From Pseudorasbora parva (lineage: Eukaryota; Chordata; Actinopteri; Cypriniformes; Gobionidae): a stretch of DNA of 64,000 nt. The stretch spans positions 9,916,827 through 9,980,826 of the forward strand of contig NC_090179.1 in the NCBI RefSeq assembly GCF_024679245.1. Direction: 5' to 3'. Made by a program: the position numbers and the translations under genes. Of this stretch, positions 11,467 to 29,294 are shown piece by piece. Every line of letters starts with the position of its first letter. Position 1 is the first letter of the stretch. Under the pieces are notes generated by a model. It searched no databases. It was given only the letters and a program-made list of their open reading frames with translations, and was not told the DNA's origin.

Positions 11467-12673
11467 CCCAGAGAGGCAAGGTTTTTTGCTTGAAAACTTA
11501 TACAATATTGCCCTCTACTGGTCATTTAAGGGAGAGCATAAGTGTTGAAAAAACAGAAGAAAAAAAACAGAAAAACAGCCAGTGTGATATATAGAATAAC
11601 CAGCAGGTGGGAGTATAGCCTTATTTATGAACCAGGTACTTGTGTCCCTATTTTGTGTTTTTTAGGCTTTTGCTACGGGAACACAGTTTGAGATATCCAA
11701 TAACCGTTCGCATTTTAGCATCTTCTGTATATTTACTTCATGTTGTCCGAGTTTGGAGGAGATTGAATGAATCGCTTTTGAGGAGAAGGTAAAAACTCAG
11801 AGCTCGCTTTCCACTTTGTGTTATCTTCCAACCAAATTATCTGACTTCCTGTTGGTCAGAGCTAATGACAGTAAATTAGAAAGTTGTCCGGCTCGAAAAG
11901 TACTATATATATACAGAGTTTGGTGACTGCAGATAGAACTAACCCTCCTCTTTGGACAAAAGTGACACTTCGTGCTGCCAGTTGGTGGCGCTATAACTTT
12001 GACTCACAAAAGTCATATCCATGTGATCGGCCTCTTACAACGAACACACAGCTGAAGTTTAATCAAAATGAATTAATGTATGCAGAAGTTATTACACACT
12101 TCCTGTTTCCCTTTTCTCGCCATAAATTCGTCTCTTCGCCACGGCCAAACCGTTTGAGATATCAAAAAGTTGCTCGCAATTTAGCATCCTCAGTGTCTTG
12201 ACTTCATGCTGACCGAGTTTGGTGCTGATCGGGTGAATCGTCTAGGAGGAGTATCGCAAATTCCACAGCATGCGTTTTCCGAACAACCCATAATAGCTCA
12301 CTTCCTGTTGGGCTGACGCATGACTTAGAGCACGAAAGTTGTTCGGCCCGATGAGCTCTATATGTGTACCGAGTTTCATATGTGTACGTGCAAGTGTGTT
12401 TGATTTATAGACCCCGTTTTCAGAGCCCACTTTAGGGGGCGCTGTCGAGCCCCCCTGCCACGCCCGGGTCCCAGCCTCAGCCCGGCCCTGATGGCCGCGC
12501 ATTCTGATGCGTGTGCAAAGTTTCAAGAGTTTTCGAGCATGGGAAGGGCCCCAAAAATGCCCAAATAGTCGCGTAAAAAAATAATAAATAATAATAATAA
12601 TAATAACAAAAAAAAATAATCCTTAGAAGAACAATAGGGCTCTGCGCCCTTTCAGGGCTTGGGCCCTAATAAT

Positions 12674-12833
12674 GTCTCCAATTGAAAATTTTCTAGTGAC
12701 TGATCACATCTAAATTTTTCATTTGGCCAAATTGAAATTCTGTGAATTGATGCAATTTAATTCACATAAATTCAATTCGGCCAACTTAAATATTTAGATG
12801 TGATCAGTCACTTGACATTTTTCAACTGGAGAC
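12674..12833. mobile_element. 160-bp foldback MITE
   Basis: The ends are inverted repeats of about 75 bp: left GTCTCCAATTGAAAATTTTC, right in reverse GTCTCCAGTTGAAAAATGTC, then a shared AGTGACTGATCACATCTAAA. Almost the whole element is one imperfect palindrome. It sits three bases after the end of repeat unit B. Confidence 0.85.
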
Positions 12834-13579
12834 CTTTAAAGTGTGTGAAATGTGTGTGGTTCAGGTAAACCATATGTTAATGGGGACACAATTTCCCCAC
12901 AAAGATCGCACTATCCCAAATCTTGTCTTTGTGGGGACTTTTTTTTTTTAAAGTCGGGGTGCCAGTTCTCCTCTGGCCTATTAACACACAGTGTATGATT
13001 ATTATTCTGGTAACAGTATTTGTTGTTTGAATTTCATTTTTAAAAATTGACACAATTTGAAGGATGAAACTTTGTTTCATACCAGAAGAGTCAGATCTTA
13101 ATGTGATTTATTGGATAAGAGGCGCGCTGGAAATGTTTGGTGAAAGTTTGTTCATGTATCACATGAAAACAGCTTAGAAAAAAAATAATAATAATTCCAT
13201 TTAAGAATCAATATTGGTTCATAAAAATGACAATCATTTAAAAACTGAGAAATGTGTTTGTTTGTTTTTTACCCACCCCTAGTATATTTGCTGTTATCCA
13301 AATTGCTCTGGTTAAAAAACCACATTTGACCAGGGGGTCAAGACACATTTGACTTTGGTGGCAGTGAAATACTGTAATTTCACAAGTTATCGCATTTAAT
13401 GATTTTTTTTTTTTTTTTTTACTTTATTTTCTTGAATACCAATGCATATAAGTTTAGATCAAATGTGTGTAGCATGTGAATAAGATTTCGGCTCTTATCA
13501 AATTGTTCAGGCTGAGTGTAAAATTTAAATCAGTTTATATTTACTGCATTTCAATAAATGAAAATGTGTGTGTTACTAA

Positions 13580-13709
<130 letters not shown>

Positions 13710-13863
13710 AAGGTGTCTGGGACATTGGTAAGGGAGGAATTTTTCTACCCTGCCCAATTCAGCCATACATGCTCTAAACACAGACAAACACTCAGACTCA
13801 CTGTCCACACCCCATTCACACCAACATTGACAGACATCCACCAAATAGCAAACACCTGGACTT

Positions 13864-13864
<1 letters not shown>

Positions 13865-13907
<43 letters not shown>
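13865..13907. repeat. (AC)21 microsatellite
   Basis: Perfect AC run, in inverted orientation to the TG run at 13,581-13,705. Confidence 0.97.
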
Positions 13908-13909
<2 letters not shown>

Positions 13910-13997
13910 TCTCATGAGGGAAGCTTGGGGCTCAGCAGAAACATCAAACATTAGAAACTAGAGAAAAGAACCCAGCTGGAATATACAACTCAACAGT

Positions 13998-14173
<176 letters not shown>

Positions 14174-14405
14174 AGGATTATCTGTTTACCTGTCAATCAC
14201 ACGTATAAAGACTTTGTGAGTGAGATTAATTGATTAATTGTCTGCCTGGTTAAATTGTCTGTCTGATTACTCTAGTAATTATTACATAAAGCACAATATG
14301 TAATTTTGACCACTGGAGGTCGCTTATTCAAAACAAAGGCGAAGCTTGATGACCCCTTGATTTCACGGAGCTTTTACTTTGCCACAGATTTCTTTCCTGT
14401 AGATA

Positions 14406-14575
14406 TAGGCTTTCCTGTAGCTCAACCAGTAGAGCATGGCGCTAGCAATGCCAAGGTTCGATTCCCGGGGAAAGCAAGAACTGACAATAATGTAAAAATG
14501 TGTACGTTGAATGCAATGTAAGTCGCTTTGGATAAATGTACAGATGACCGCTAAGTCCTTAAATGAATATGTGAG
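14406..14575 (+). mobile_element. tRNA-derived SINE
   Basis: RNA polymerase III boxes are visible: A box TAGCTCAACCA at 14,418 and a perfect B box GGTTCGATTCC at 14,455. The sequence then leaves the tRNA pattern and continues into TAAGTCGCTTTGGATAAATG, a tail shared by many fish SINEs. It has no intact tRNA fold, so it is a SINE and not a tRNA gene. Confidence 0.8.
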
Positions 14576-15014
14576 CTAACACAGCACTGTTTTATCTAGA
14601 CACATTTGAGTGCGTTATGTTATAATGAGCATACTGCCACTGTATATGCTGCTACTATGAGACACTTACTGCAGTATATTGATATTAGGCATGGTAAAAC
14701 AAGATTCAAGATTCAAACAATAAGACAATAACTGTGTTGAGCTGTATAACAATGATTTCGTTTTCTGTGGATGAATGTCTCCAAACAGTAGCTCATCTGT
14801 CTAATAAAACACATCATATATTAAAGTGTCTTTGGTGTTTACATGGTTTCTACAAACTAAAAATCGAGAGTAACGTGGGTAGGATGTCATTGACAAGCGA
14901 CGTATGGATTAAGTCCGTGTCCTGGTTAAAATTGCTGGATTTAAACAATCTTGGAAACATTTGGGCTAATGTAAGTAAACAAGTAATTAAAAAAAAAAAA
15001 ATAATAATAATACA

Positions 15015-15168
<154 letters not shown>

Positions 15169-15230
15169 TAACATTATTCTAGTGTTTTTTTGGATATTTT
15201 AATCCAAAAATGTTACATATTGTGCCTTTA

Positions 15231-17267
<2,037 letters not shown>

Positions 17268-18706
17268 GGTAATACTTTAGTATGGGGAACACATATTCAA
17301 TATTAACCACAACTTTTGTCTCAATAAACTCGTAATTTACTGCTTATTAATAGTTAGTACGGTAGTTTTTGTAGCATTTAAGTTTAGGTATTGGAGGATT
17401 AAGGGATGTAGAATAAGGTCATGCAGAATAAGGCATTAATATGTGCTTTATAAGTACTAATAAACAGAAAATATCCTAGTAATATGCATGCTAATAAGTT
17501 AGTTAAAGGGGGGGTAAAACACACAGTTTCAGTCAATCTCATGTTAATCTTGAGTACCTACAGAGTAGTATTGCATCCTTCATATCTCCGAAAAGTCTTT
17601 CGTTTTATTATATTTATGTGGGCGGAGCTAAAGAATGACGATTGCGAACAAAGCGGTGACATCCTCAAGCGTGGACAAACCCATGGCTATCCATCTCAGC
17701 TAATAGATATATGATCCAGAATCAAATATGAGGCAGAAATAAATTGAACAGGAAAAACAGCAACAGCAGGACGTCCGTCTCTGTGGTATGTACTGAATTT
17801 AGTGGCCTTTGTGTGTCTTTACTCGCATTTTATGAGGACATGATTCGGTTTATGGACTATTGTATGCGACTAGACCTTAGAGGTAGCAAGCAAAACGGTT
17901 TTGCACGTCAGACTAGTGTAACGTTATACAGAGAACAGCAATGGAGTCCGTTAGCGCGTTTGAATGACGAAGCACGCGATCGTGTCGTTTACTGATGTTT
18001 ACTCACGCGCCGATAGCCAACAGCACAGACATTTGAAGCAGTTTTACTCACCGGCTGCTTCCAAAGCAGGACCGAACCTTTATCGCTGGGACCGCTCCGT
18101 CAAAAACACACTTCTTTGGTATGATTTGGTGAAGTCCTGACAGCAGTGGCGTGTAAATCCACTTTTGCGATGCGACTGAAGCGATGTTGTGAAGCTTCCC
18201 GTCATTTCTGCGTTCAAATCGGTTCAAATGCAGCGCTGCCTTCCCGGAGTGTTGTGCGGACGCGTTGAAGTCGCTCGACGTCACCCATAGGAATAAAGTG
18301 GAGCGCGGCGCGGACTATAACCGACATAAGTGTTCACGGACGACTGGATCTGCACCTGAGAGCAATGTTTATGGGGCGTGCATTTCCTCTCTCGCTCTAG
18401 TCACGCGCGCGCACCCTACCGGGAGAAGAGCCCGTACGGCCCATACAAGGACCTTCCGCTCTATTAACGTCAAGCCGACCCATACTCGAAAAAAACTCTC
18501 CGAAACTTGTGAGAAACCGGAAGGAGTATTTTTGACACAGAAATATTAGTTTTTGAAACTTTGACTATGTTTAGGATGGGATTCCAAGTCTTTAACAGTG
18601 TAAAAAGCTCAGTATGCATGAAACAGCATTTCACCCCCCTTTAATAGTAAATAGTTAATAGTTAATAGTAAATAGTTAATAACTGAACCTTAAAATAAAG
18701 TGTTAC
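17268..18706. mobile_element. GGTAACACTTTA-type MITE split by a TTAA element
   Basis: Left end GGTAATACTTTAGTATGGGG and right end CTTAAAATAAAGTGTTAC are the inverted ends of a short dispersed element. Relatives are at 26,819-27,400 and 44,074-44,248. Its body is interrupted at a TTAA by the element at 17,507-18,640. Removing the insert and one TTAA joins GCTAATAAGTTAG to TTAATAGTAAATAG. Confidence 0.8.
17507..18640. mobile_element. TTAA-flanked element, 1,134 bp, CpG-rich
   Basis: Precisely flanked by TTAA at 17,503-17,506 and 18,641-18,644. Ends are AGGGGGGGTAAAACACACAG and, in reverse, AGGGGGGTGAAATGCTGTTT. The interior, especially 17,640-18,480, is rich in CpG compared with its surroundings. 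It has no convincing transposase; frames up to 94 codons resemble nothing I know. TTAA targets fit the piggyBac superfamily; this is inference. Confidence 0.82.
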
Positions 18707-18709
18707 TAA

Positions 18710-19590
18710 ATATCCTATCTGTTGGTTTCTTGAAAATTCTGGATAATGGATGCCAGTGTTCCAGCTGAGATTCATTCACCAACCCTTTTTGTATGATAGC
18801 CCGTGGTTTATGACATGGTCTATGATGGTAGCTTTTATTTAATCAGTTATAGCCTAATTCTGGCCCTTCTTCATGCGGCACCACGCATTCTAACTCCTCA
18901 ACCTCTACCTTGTCCCAGGCATTTTTCTTACTTTCTTCGTGTTCCTTTTTCGCAAGATCAGCCCAAAGATGCCCTTGTTATACCATTTGGTCATGTGATT
19001 AAAAGAACATTAACACATACAATCCCTAGATGGGAATCAGCTGTGATTTATATATTTGCAAACCTTCAATCAGTTGTTTCTCAGTAACAATGGAATAAAA
19101 TACAGGGGATATAGATTTGTGTTTCACGTCACAATATAAACAGCTTCACTTTGTGATGTTGTGCTAACTGCGTTAAAGGGTTAATTCACCCAAAAATGAA
19201 AATTTTATGTTACTTGTTACTTTATTACTTCCGTCTGGTGAGGTCAAAACCGGTGCGATCATAGATATATATAGATTCCTCATTAGTACCTGCACGGATT
19301 GGCCGAATGAGGCAGCATAATATATATATTATGCTAATATTATAGCTGTGTGCAACTTTCGGACACCATCTTTTTTCCCCCAGCTCAACTGTCACTAAAT
19401 GGAAAGCACAGGATTGTGGGATACCAAAGGCAATGAAGGATACATGTATCCTGCCTTCAAAAATCGATCAGATGAAGGTATGTCAGGAGACAGGAAGTGA
19501 AGCTAATATTAGATTCAGACGTGCCTTGATGCCTTCCTGCCTTGAAATGTGTCCTCTAAAGGCAGCATTTTGCCAGTTTCGGACGCAGCC
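18710..19590. other. No gene recognised; short element end at about 19,172
   Basis: Mostly unremarkable AT-rich DNA. At 19,172-19,205 there is a stub, TTAAAGGGTTAATTCACCCA, matching the left end of the TTAA family seen at 19,756. Confidence 0.5.
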
Positions 19591-19595
19591 GTGGA

Positions 19596-19712
19596 TTTTA
19601 GCTCTAGCCCTAATCAAACGCACCTGAACAAGCTAATCAAAGTCTTCAGGATTCCTCAAAGGCTCCAGGCAGGTGAGTTTGATCAGGGTTGGAGCTAAAA
19701 TCTGCAGGAAAG
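19596..19712. mobile_element. Palindromic hAT-type MITE relic
   Basis: Left arm TTTTAGCTCTAGCCCTAATC and right arm GATCAGGGTTGGAGCTAAAA are inverted. It is the same family as the complete copy at 60,033-60,231 but has lost its outer ends. Confidence 0.7.
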
Positions 19713-19755
19713 TGGTTCTCGAGTTGCAGTGAAGTTGCCCAGCCCTGCCCTAAAC

Positions 19756-20000
19756 TTAAAGGGATAGTTCACCTAAAAATGAAAACTCTATCATCATTTA
19801 GTCAACCTCAAGCTGTTCCAAACCTGTATCAATTTCTTTGTTTTGCTGAACACAAAGAAAGATATTTGAAAGAATGTTTGTAACCAATCAGATCTTGCCC
19901 CTCATTGACTACTATAATATTTCCCCTCCTATTTTGGTAGTCAATGGGAGGTGAAAACTTGATTACAAATATTCTACCAAATATCTTTCACACCAAGAAT
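19756..20000 (+). mobile_element. TTAA-type element (TTAAAGGGATAGTTCACC family)
   Basis: Starts TTAAAGGGATAGTTCACCTA and continues with TGAACACAAAGAAAGATATT. This family is very common in cyprinid genomes. The right end is not clear. Confidence 0.65.
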
Positions 20001-20040
20001 AATAACTATAACAATAACTATAAATATACCACAGTCCTGC

Positions 20041-20190
20041 ATAGTTTTGCTTCAACCTCAATCAAACACACCTGAACAAGCTAATCGAGGTCTGAAGGGT
20101 TACTAGAAAGCTACAGAAAGGTTACTAGAAAGCTACAGGCAGGTGACTTTTATCAGGGTTGGAGTTGAACTCTACAGGACTCTTCACCAC
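20041..20190. mobile_element. Palindromic hAT-type MITE relic, second copy
   Basis: Contains AATCAAACACACCTGAACAA on the left and a matching inverted arm on the right. The centre holds a short internal duplication of GGTTACTAGAAAGCTACAG (near 20,097 and 20,116). Outer ends are lost. Confidence 0.65.
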
Positions 20191-22790
20191 CCCTGCTATA
20201 GAATGATGCAGGAATAACGTCAATTTGTAGGCCAGTTTGCATCGCACTGGTTCCCTCGATAAAAACCCAAACAGATTTTCCCATAGGCTTTTATCGATAA
20301 TCGCTCAGTGATCAACAGAAGTTTATGATACTTACTCACAGATGAACACAACTTTTTTCAAATTTTGAAGCCTAAATGTAGTCGCGAGACGTAGAAAAGC
20401 TAAAGGTAGACTACATGCGAACTACACCACAGTCGCTCGACTTCAGCGTCACCATCACTATAAGCTTCCTACAACTCCTTCAGTTTTATCTCAAAACATT
20501 TTCCCAGAACGTTTGAGTTAGACTAGTTCATAAGAGCACACTTATGAGCATAACGAGGCTGTAAAATCAGGCTTATGATAGGTGTCATGATGGTTAATCT
20601 CCTTGACAGCCTCAGTAGTCCCATTTAGCCACATGTTAGCCACCTTCTTTTTCAGGATGTTACAGCTTAAAAAGTGGTAATACTAATGTATTTTATGTCA
20701 TAGAATAAAACGTGAAAGTGTCTTGAGCTTGTGTTCACCACAAGCCTTATTTCAGTCATTTAAACAAAGTCAAATTCAAACCCGTTGTCTTCAAAACGAT
20801 GGGACCGGAAGTGTTAAATGTTAACTTACTTCCGAGTTTTGGCCTACAAAGCGATGTCACACTCAATTGTCTTCCTTTGTTCCTGATGTCTCGCTCTAGA
20901 GGCAGTCATATGCAAATATATTTGCTCGTGTGATGTCAGAGATCCCACAATATCCAATCAAACCATTAAACAAACGTTTAGTTAACACACTCACACAGCA
21001 TGTGTAGTTTCACACTGTATACCTATGAGACACACTGTTATGTCAAAGTGTGCTAATATGCATCTAATAATGTGTGTGTTCTGCATTTGGGAATGTTCAG
21101 TGTTTTTGAGCTCATGTGGGTGTGGGTTGGAGAATGTCCGTGTATGTTTGTGTGTGTGTGTGTTTGTAGGACAGTACGCTGTTTCAGCTGTAGGCTATTG
21201 TCGCACTGTGATTCTCCCTTACTGAGAAAATATTGTGGTACATCTGTTCACACTTAGCCTTACCACACACACACATACACACACACACAGGGAGAGATTA
21301 GAGATCAGATGAGATTCTGAAATACTTTAGGGTGTTTTTAGAGAGCTGAGGCGAGAAATTATCATCCGAGCATTCAAACTTCTTTAAAAGTCATAATGCC
21401 TATATAACACCACACTTTAAAAAGATGCACCACACTTAAATGTGTCGTGAATTGGCTTTTTTATTTTTTTATACTGTTGTCTGAGGTCAACTAATGATGT
21501 TTGTGTGTTTTTTTACATTCAAAAACATCATAACTAATAAGTAATAGGCTATTTTCTACACTGGTTTTGAGGCTCTTGCTGATGGGCGTGACACACTGGA
21601 GACTTGGAAGTAAACGCCCACAGCTAGGATTGGAGAAGATTTGCATATTTAATGAGCTTCAGCTCCCCTTTCAGTTCAGTTCACATGAGGGAGGGATTTT
21701 ATTGAAAGCAGTCAGAATAATTATCTGACAGGGCTCTCAAAAAGTATTTATCAATCAAACACAATGATTTATCTCTCATCCATCCATGACTGATGTATTT
21801 TTTTTATTACTTGGCCCGCCCGATCGGTGGATATAAGCGCGAACCGCACACACATGAGTGGGAGGGCGCTCTTCAAATATCATAAGTCAAGAGAGTGAAA
21901 ATTAACAATGCAGATCAAGAAATTAATCTTATTTCACTATTTAAAGGGCTACAGAAGCAGGCGTACACATTTATCTGTAGAGGCGGCGATTCACCCTTCT
22001 AATACATCTTTGATTTGAGAGCCTCGTTTTCTGAGCCTGGTGTCTATAAAAGCCTTTCTTTGACTAACAAGGACGTTTTCAGCCCCGAAACTTACAGGAT
22101 ATTCTTATTTAACCATGACCTTTTTTATATCAAAAGCTCAAGGGAAAGCTGATTTCTCAATTCATCATCCCTTAAAGGGGCAGCCTTATCTGACCCTTCA
22201 AATTTACTTTTGTTGGTTTAGCCAAACGAAACCAGTCAGTTCTGTCTAATAAATAATATTTGAGGAATATTTATATTATAAAATAAATAATATGTAACTT
22301 AATTAATTTTATATTGTACACAGTGCTCCACACACACACCAGAAGCTATACTGAGGCCCTCTCATGACAATTTGTCATAATAGTAAAGTTGTAAATACTG
22401 AGAACCACTTAAAAGGTTTTTTTTTTTTCTTATTTTTTACTTTTTCACTGTATTTATGAAGACATTTTTTTAAATATTACTTATACAGAATAACAGCAGA
22501 GAACATAACTTAGTCTTTGCCTGTTGTTGATTGTCCGGTGTATATATATTTGTGTGTATTTTGTGTTTAACCATCCCTGCCTCTGGGGTCTCAAACTATA
22601 AATGCTTATTCAGCAGAAATCTAACACACCTGTGTCTTCAGTTATTCTTTCCTTTTTCCTTCAGTATGATGAATGTATTTTCTTCATTTGTATATTAAAC
22701 GTTCACTGCGATTGAATTCAGACATATTTAAATTACTTAACCCTAACAATAATGTAAACAAAATTGGTGCAAAAAATATTTATATCGCTA
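20191..22790. other. No gene recognised (2.6 kb)
   Basis: AT-rich intergenic or intronic DNA with only short GT and CA runs (near 21,146 and 21,266). I see no exon with acceptable splice signals. Confidence 0.5.
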
Positions 22791-23940
22791 TACACCAATC
22801 ATGATCACCTTCCTAATATTGTGTTGGTCCCCCTTTGGCTGAAAAACAGCCCTGACCCGTCGAGGCATTGACTCCACTAAACCCCTGGAGGTGTGCTGAG
22901 GTATCTGACTCTAAGATGTCAGCAGCAGATACTTTCAGTCCTGTAAGTTGTGAGGTGGGGCCTCCATAGACTTGATTTTTCAGCACATCCCAGAGATGCT
23001 CGATTGGAGAGATCTGGGGAATTTGGAGGCCAAGTCAACACCTCAAACTTGTTGTGCTCCTCAAACCATTCCTGAACCATTTTTGCTTTGTGGCAGGGGC
23101 ATTATCCTGCTGGAAGAGCCACAGCCTCCAGATAATATTTTTTCCATGAAAGGAAGGTGTACATGGTCTGCAACAATGCTTAGGTAGGTGCTACGCTTTA
23201 AAGTAACATCCACATGGATGGCTGGACTCAAGGTTTCCCAGCAGAACATTTCCCAAAGCATCACACTGCCTCCGCTGGCCTTCTTCTCATAGTACATGGT
23301 GCCATGTGTTCCCCAGGTAAGCAACGCACACGCACCCGGCCATCCACACGATGGAAAAGAAAATGTGATTCATCAGACCAGGCCACCTTCTTCCATTGCT
23401 CCGTGGTCCAGTTCTGATGCTTACACGCCACTGTTGGTGCTTTCGGCGGTGGACAGGGGTCAGCATGGGCACCCTGACTGGTCTGCGGCTATGCAGCCCC
23501 ACACACAACAAACTGTGATCCACTGTGTATTCTGACACCTTTCTCTCAGAACCAGCATTAACTTCTTGAGCAATTTAAGCTATAGTAGTTGGTCTGTTTG
23601 ATCGGACCACACGGGCCAGCCTTCACTCCCCACGTGCATCACTGAGCCTTGGCCACCCATGACCCTGTGGCCGGTTCTCCACTGTTCCTTCCTTGGAGCA
23701 CTTTTGAAAGACACTGACCACTGCAGACCGGGAACAGCCCACAAGAGCTGCAGTTTTGGAGATGCTCTGACCCAGTCGTCTAGCCATCACAATTAGGCTC
23801 TTGTCAAATTCACCCAAATCCTCACGCTTGCCCATTTTTCTGCTTCTAACACATCAACTTTGAGGACAAAATGTTCACTTGCTGCTTATTATATCCTACC
23901 CACTAACAGGTGGGTCACTAACCATGATGAAGAGATAATG
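22791..23940 (-). mobile_element. Tc1-like relic A1
   Basis: Left end TACACCAATCATGATCACC resembles the TIR of the copy at 46,660 but lacks about 12 bp (AGGCATAACATT). The right TIR is lost: homology stops after AAGAGATAAT. The interior encodes a broken transposase on the minus strand. Confidence 0.85.
22900..23835 (-). pseudogene. Tc1-like transposase, broken (copy A1)
   Basis: The N-terminal part (23,623-23,835) reads [20 protein letters not shown] and has the helix-turn-helix pattern [19 protein letters not shown], followed by a stop after 70 codons. Later pieces continue in other frames (RRPVRVPMLTPVHRRK at 23,287-23,538; GGSVMLWEMFCWETLSPAIH at 23,061-23,324). The catalytic first aspartate context is split by a frameshift, and the block that normally reads QQDNAP is read out of frame as SSSRIMPLP. 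Transposases of this family cut and paste DNA by a DDE/D mechanism. This copy cannot make an active enzyme. Confidence 0.85.
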
Positions 23941-24096
23941 CATATTAATTTTTTTACCTTTACTATATATTTTGATGATTATAAGTTGTTTTCCTCATGG
24001 GGACCAAAAAATGTCCTCAAACAGGCAATGATTTCAGATATTGCCATCTTTTTGGGGACATGGGGACATTTAAGGTTGTTGTTTAAGAAGACCCAT

Positions 24097-26818
<2,722 letters not shown>

Positions 26819-27400
26819 GGTTACACTTTATTTTGATAGTTCACTTTTAACATTCTGTTACTACACTGTAATAGACATACTGTTATGTCGGTTTTTGTTG
26901 TTTAACTTAAAAAAGTAAGTAACCTGGTTGCCTTAAAATTTTGCGTTTATTTAAATTAAAAATTTGAGTTGATACAATGAAGGAAATTTGTTTAATAAAC
27001 AGAAACTCAAAATATTTTTGTATCTGAACCACATTAAATAAATGATAAATCATGAAAATAGCATTATTTGGCATGTTTCACTGCGTCATCACAAATAAAA
27101 CAGACACAAATACCCAATATGCTTACAAAATCTTTTAAATTATATTTTAATAAAGGTTGTCAAATCTCAAAAAATGTTCATTGTATTAACTCAAACTTTT
27201 AATTTCAATTAACTCAAAATGTTAAGGCAACCAGGTAACTTTTTTTCAAAATATTTTTTTACAGTGTACGAAGTAACTTCTAAACACCTCTTAACTAGTC
27301 TACTAATAATCTAATGAGAATTAGTTGACATGTAGTTGCAAAGTTGCTTATAGTTTTGCAGAAAGTGGCCCTTTGAAAAAGTGTTAAATAAAGTGTTACC
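26819..27400. mobile_element. GGTAACACTTTA-type MITE with nested second MITE
   Basis: Outer ends GGTTACACTTTATTTT and AATAAAGTGTTACC are inverted. Inside, about 26,895-27,268, is a second palindromic element with arms GTAACCTGGTTGCCTTAAAA and TTAAGGCAACCAGGTAAC and a terminal TTTTTACAGTG. No coding capacity. Confidence 0.78.
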
Positions 27401-29190
27401 ATTAGGAGATCAGTGAGTGTGAAATAGCGAAATAGCATCAAAATAGCATCAGTCAAATACAAGTTCAGAGTGCTAGAGCGTCCTGCGGTCACCATCTTAT
27501 TACATTTCAGAGCATGTTACACTATTTACCGCTGACCCCCGGCCCCACCGGTGAGTCAGAGTGACCGCCATTGAAAAGGGTAGGGAAAGGGTTTTCGGGG
27601 GGGGCAATGCACTCAGGATATTTGACCAGAATTTGCCCTCTGCCGCACCCCACCCGCCCTGTCCTCTCCGTTCCCCCTCAGATCAGTCAAATTGGATCAA
27701 GATGACACCAATAATTGATTCAAGCTGCAGTCGCGCTCAGACCTAACGATCCATATCTGAGTGCGTTTGTAACTGGTGTCTGTGTTCACAGCGCTCCATC
27801 GTGGCTCCATGCAGCCCAGTTTACCTTGGCTCGGCCCAGCTATCCTTACAGCCTGATCCCCCTTAGAGATTCCTTGCGCCATGACATCATGAGAGGAACA
27901 GTGAGGTTACCATTTTCACAGATATTTGGGAAATTACAGCTCCATCTTTTCATCAGCTTTTCATTTTACACAATAAGCATGCATTATCTTGGAAATGGAC
28001 AGTTCTAGTGGCTGTTGCTGAGGATGTAAACAATTTTGAAAGGGAACTTTGAGAGCACAGTGATACAGAGGCCGTACTAGATATTAATATAACGGTAATG
28101 TGATATACTGTATACCTGAATGATCACCATAATCAGGTACCATTGGATTTACTCCAAGATACTTTCAAGAAGGTCCAAAATGTCCAAATGTCCAAAAAAC
28201 AAGGTAGTACAACAGTGTTTTTTGTTACTGTTGGTAACGTGTATTTAACAGGGTGTTATGATACGCTCATGCCACGATTTGACACATATTACGAAACTAA
28301 ACTCACAATACGATATTATCACAATACTCCAAGACATATGGTAAAAGGTTAACAAAAAATTACTGTACTAAAATGCTAAATGTGGTATTACATTGGGGGT
28401 GGAAATGAAAAGGCTTGGACTTTGACAATGGAGACACCAGAATAAAAATATCCATGATTCTGAAGCTGAACATACTGAATTATTTTAGATGAACGCTTGC
28501 ACTCTGTCACTGACTAGGCAACTTTTTTACTGGTAACATATGAATTTAGGCATTATCAGAACATGCAATAATTCCCCCATTGCATTTTATATATAAATAA
28601 TATATGTACAGATTGTTGGATTTTTGTATTGCGATATATTGTGACACAATATATTGTTAAATCCCTTGTAAAGTATGCTGTAAATTCAGCATAAGAACTG
28701 GTACATTATAAAAGTCAAATGCTCTGACAATTAGAATTAGAATTCTAATGAATTTTAATGAAACCTTCATGCCAAAAAGTTTCTAAACAAGGAGAAATGT
28801 CTTAAATGATTTAATAAATGTTCATAATGGGTTATTAAATTTTTTCCTAGTAATATTTTTATGATCTGTTTAATTCATACGATTAAAAATTAATTAAAGC
28901 AAAATGAATTAATGAAAACTATATCCAAAATGGGAACCCTTGCAAGGTTGAAGCGCCTGACAGATCCCTGTACCTTTTTTCTAAGAGGGTAGTTGCTCCA
29001 ATGACAGTAAAAATAAGAGAGGCAGAGTTCAAATGGTCTATATAGATTAGCTTGACATTATTTGTGTGGAGTTTTAAACATTTTCCCACTTCTAATTAGC
29101 AATTTTCAGCGTGCTGGGGTCCAAGGAAAATGTTTAAAGTTGTAATGAACTTAAATCAAAATAATAACAGAGTGAAGAGAGATATGAGCA
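27401..29190. other. No gene recognised (1.8 kb)
   Basis: Includes a somewhat GC-richer stretch (27,530-27,900) and an AT-rich stretch with TGTTATGATACGCTCATGCC near 28,252, probably an old repeat. No exon can be supported. Confidence 0.5.
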
Positions 29191-29192
29191 TG

Positions 29193-29210
29193 CACACACA
29201 CACACGCACG

Positions 29211-29292
<82 letters not shown>
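29193..29292. repeat. (CA)n microsatellite with CACG interruptions
   Basis: About 100 bp; CACG units near the left end, then about 38 pure CA repeats. Confidence 0.96.

Positions 29293-29294
<2 letters not shown>

Noticed and set aside
14406..14575. A true tRNA gene
   Set aside because: A and B boxes are present, but the sequence does not close into an acceptor stem and continues into a SINE tail, so it is a SINE.
17484..18549. Several 70-95-codon frames in the CpG-rich region as host exons
   Set aside because: They lie wholly inside a TTAA-flanked non-autonomous element and switch strand and frame without splice signals.
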